Positions 5,622-6,299 of a stretch of DNA of 6,299 bases are shown piece after piece. Source of the stretch: Leptolyngbyaceae cyanobacterium CSSed165cm_216 (lineage in GTDB: Bacteria; Cyanobacteriota; Cyanobacteriia; Phormidesmidales; Phormidesmidaceae); NCBI GenBank assembly GCA_007135385.1, contig SLIY01000093.1, forward strand, positions 1 to 6,299, given 5' to 3'. The first letter of the stretch is position 1, and the number at the start of each line of letters is the position of its first letter. The position numbers were made by a program, and so were the translations under genes. Below the pieces are notes generated by a model, which was given only the letters and a program-made list of their open reading frames with translations, was not told where the DNA came from and searched no databases.

Positions 5622-5702
5622 GGGGGGATGGCGAGGTGGGGAGGTGGGGTGATTTCTTTATACCAGATGAGTTGGAGCTTGGTGGTTAGGGGTTGGTTGG
5701 GG
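5615..5702 (+). repeat. G-rich tract on the + strand over the lipoprotein start
   Basis: Four runs of at least four G occur at 5615-5618, 5622-5627, 5638-5641 and 5646-5649, including a tandem GAGGTGGG (5633-5640 and 5641-5648); a second G/T-rich stretch follows at 5680-5702. One inter-run gap is ten bases, so it falls just outside the strict G-quadruplex pattern. The tract covers the start codon and leader of the lipoprotein gene, giving a C-rich mRNA there. Confidence 0.6.
5657..5665 (-). promoter_or_regulatory. Candidate extended -10 promoter of the lipoprotein gene
   Basis: The minus strand reads TGGTATAAA (5665-5657), an extended -10 with TATAAA matching TATAAT at five of six positions. 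Transcription would begin near 5650, giving a leader of about 29 bases. No good -35 is seen, as is common for extended -10 promoters. Confidence 0.4.
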
Positions 5703-5735
5703 CTTTACCATGAGAAATACTAAACCAAATTCAAG

Positions 5736-5783
5736 TCCAGACCTGGAGTTCTGCCTGTGGGAAAGCTCCAGATCTCAATCTGG
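5736..5783. promoter_or_regulatory. Cluster of overlapping CTGGA/TCCAG dyads upstream of the P-type ATPase
   Basis: TCCAG (5736-5740) and CTGGA (5743-5747) form a compact dyad; CTGGAG (5743-5748) also pairs with CTCCAG (5766-5771); and CCAGAT (5768-5773) pairs with ATCTGG (5778-5783). The stems overlap, so only some can form together. They lie 66-113 bases before the ATPase start, where an operator or an attenuator-like leader would sit. A further small dyad TTAAC/GTTAA is at 5820-5832. The dyads are seen directly; a regulatory role is inferred. Confidence 0.35.
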
Positions 5784-5848
5784 CCTTGGTATCGGTGAAA
5801 AACATTAAGTCTTGCAGGATTAACCCCGTTAACAAGCGATCGTTTGCC

Positions 5849-6299
5849 ATGAAGACAATTCAGCCTCTGGAGGCTCAGCTTTCGTACTCGGCTGAGGTCG
5901 ACGATGTATTGGCCCAGCTAGAAAGCGACGCCGATGGCGGCCTGAGCCATCAAACGGTGGCTGACCGCCAAATCATATATGGCCCCAACCAGATCGAGAC
6001 CGCTGGGGGGCGGCCCCCCTGGCGGATTTTGCTGGATCAGTTCACCAACATCATGCTGTTGATGCTGATTGCCGTGGCGATGGTATCAGGGGTGTTATCC
6101 CTAAGGCACCAGGACTTCCCTCGGGATGCGATCGCAATTTTCGCCATTGTGATTCTCAACGGGGTGCTGGGCTATCTGCAAGAGAGTCGGGCCGAAAAGG
6201 CTCTGGCGGCCCTGAAGCAGTTGGCGACGCCCACCGTGCGGGTGCAGCGGGATGGACACTCTCAAGATGTGCCAGCCCAGGCCTTGGTACCCGGTGACA
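5849..6299 (+). CDS. P-type cation-transporting ATPase, 5' part only
   Basis: The first 150 codons of a P-type ATPase, cut by the window end one base into codon 151. Residues ~10-60 match the cation-ATPase N-terminal domain (pattern LSYSAEVDDVLAQL, then GLSHQTVADR and YGPNQI). TM1 is about 64-83 (FTNIMLLMLIAVAMVSGVL) and TM2 about 92-110, followed by QESRAEKALAALK (111-123) at the start of the actuator domain and VPGD (147-150), the conserved P-type segment. This layout, without a metal-binding CXXC domain, fits the P2 group (calcium or sodium/potassium pumps of PacL/SERCA type); the transported ion cannot be told because the TM4-TM6 residues and the DKTGT phosphorylation site lie outside. 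There is no Shine-Dalgarno sequence before the ATG; the start is chosen because it gives the usual N-terminal length for the family. Confidence 0.88.
   Translation, partial: MKTIQPLEAQLSYSAEVDDVLAQLESDADGGLSHQTVADRQIIYGPNQIETAGGRPPWRILLDQFTNIMLLMLIAVAMVSGVLSLRHQDFPRDAIAIFAIVILNGVLGYLQESRAEKALAALKQLATPTVRVQRDGHSQDVPAQALVPGD

Noticed and set aside
5697..5723. Possible promoter TTGGGG / TACTAA for the P-type ATPase
   Set aside because: Weak hexamers with a 15-base spacer; not enough to list as a feature.

Overview
The window reads as chromosomal DNA of a GC-rich filamentous or unicellular cyanobacterium. The reasons are the ten copies of the HIP1 octamer GCGATCGC (about 0.1 expected by chance in 6.3 kb), a Ycf46-type AAA+ ATPase, a cyanobacterial-type ScpA, and a lipoprotein of the DUF3153 type. 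The gene content looks like ordinary core genome. I see no transposase, CRISPR array, tRNA, rRNA, phage or defence gene.

Layout from left to right. A complete Ycf46-like AAA+ ATPase (18-1550, +) faces a complete sugar-nucleotide pyrophosphorylase-like protein with a left-handed beta-helix tail (1759-2925, -), with a 208-base convergent spacer holding a GC-rich hairpin. A 400-base gene-free stretch (2926-3325) with short direct and inverted repeats follows. Next, all on the minus strand, come scpA (3326-4195), a small LapA/DUF1049 membrane protein (4226-4591), a 262-base spacer rich in inverted repeats (4592-4853), and a DUF3153-type lipoprotein (4854-5621). A divergent 227-base intergenic region, G-rich on the + strand on one side and full of CTGGA/TCCAG dyads on the other, leads to the 5' end of a P-type cation ATPase (5849 onward, +), which is cut by the window edge.

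How the genes relate. lapA and scpA are 30 bases apart and almost certainly co-transcribed; scpA carries its own strong Shine-Dalgarno sequence. The other genes look like separate units divided by 208-400 base spacers, and their functions (AAA+ ATPase, sugar nucleotide synthesis, chromosome condensation, envelope proteins, ion transport) do not form one pathway.

The part most worth a second look is the spacer upstream of lapA. On the lapA-sense strand it has a 10-base palindrome, a weak promoter-like sequence, a perfect 12-bp GC-rich hairpin, and then a set of nested 6-7 bp pairings. The last of these can close a multibranched element ending about six bases before the lapA ribosome binding site and is mutually exclusive with an upstream hairpin, an arrangement resembling a cis-regulatory leader. 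I match it to no known RNA family, and only the 12-bp stem is individually beyond chance, so it is a candidate and not a demonstrated system.
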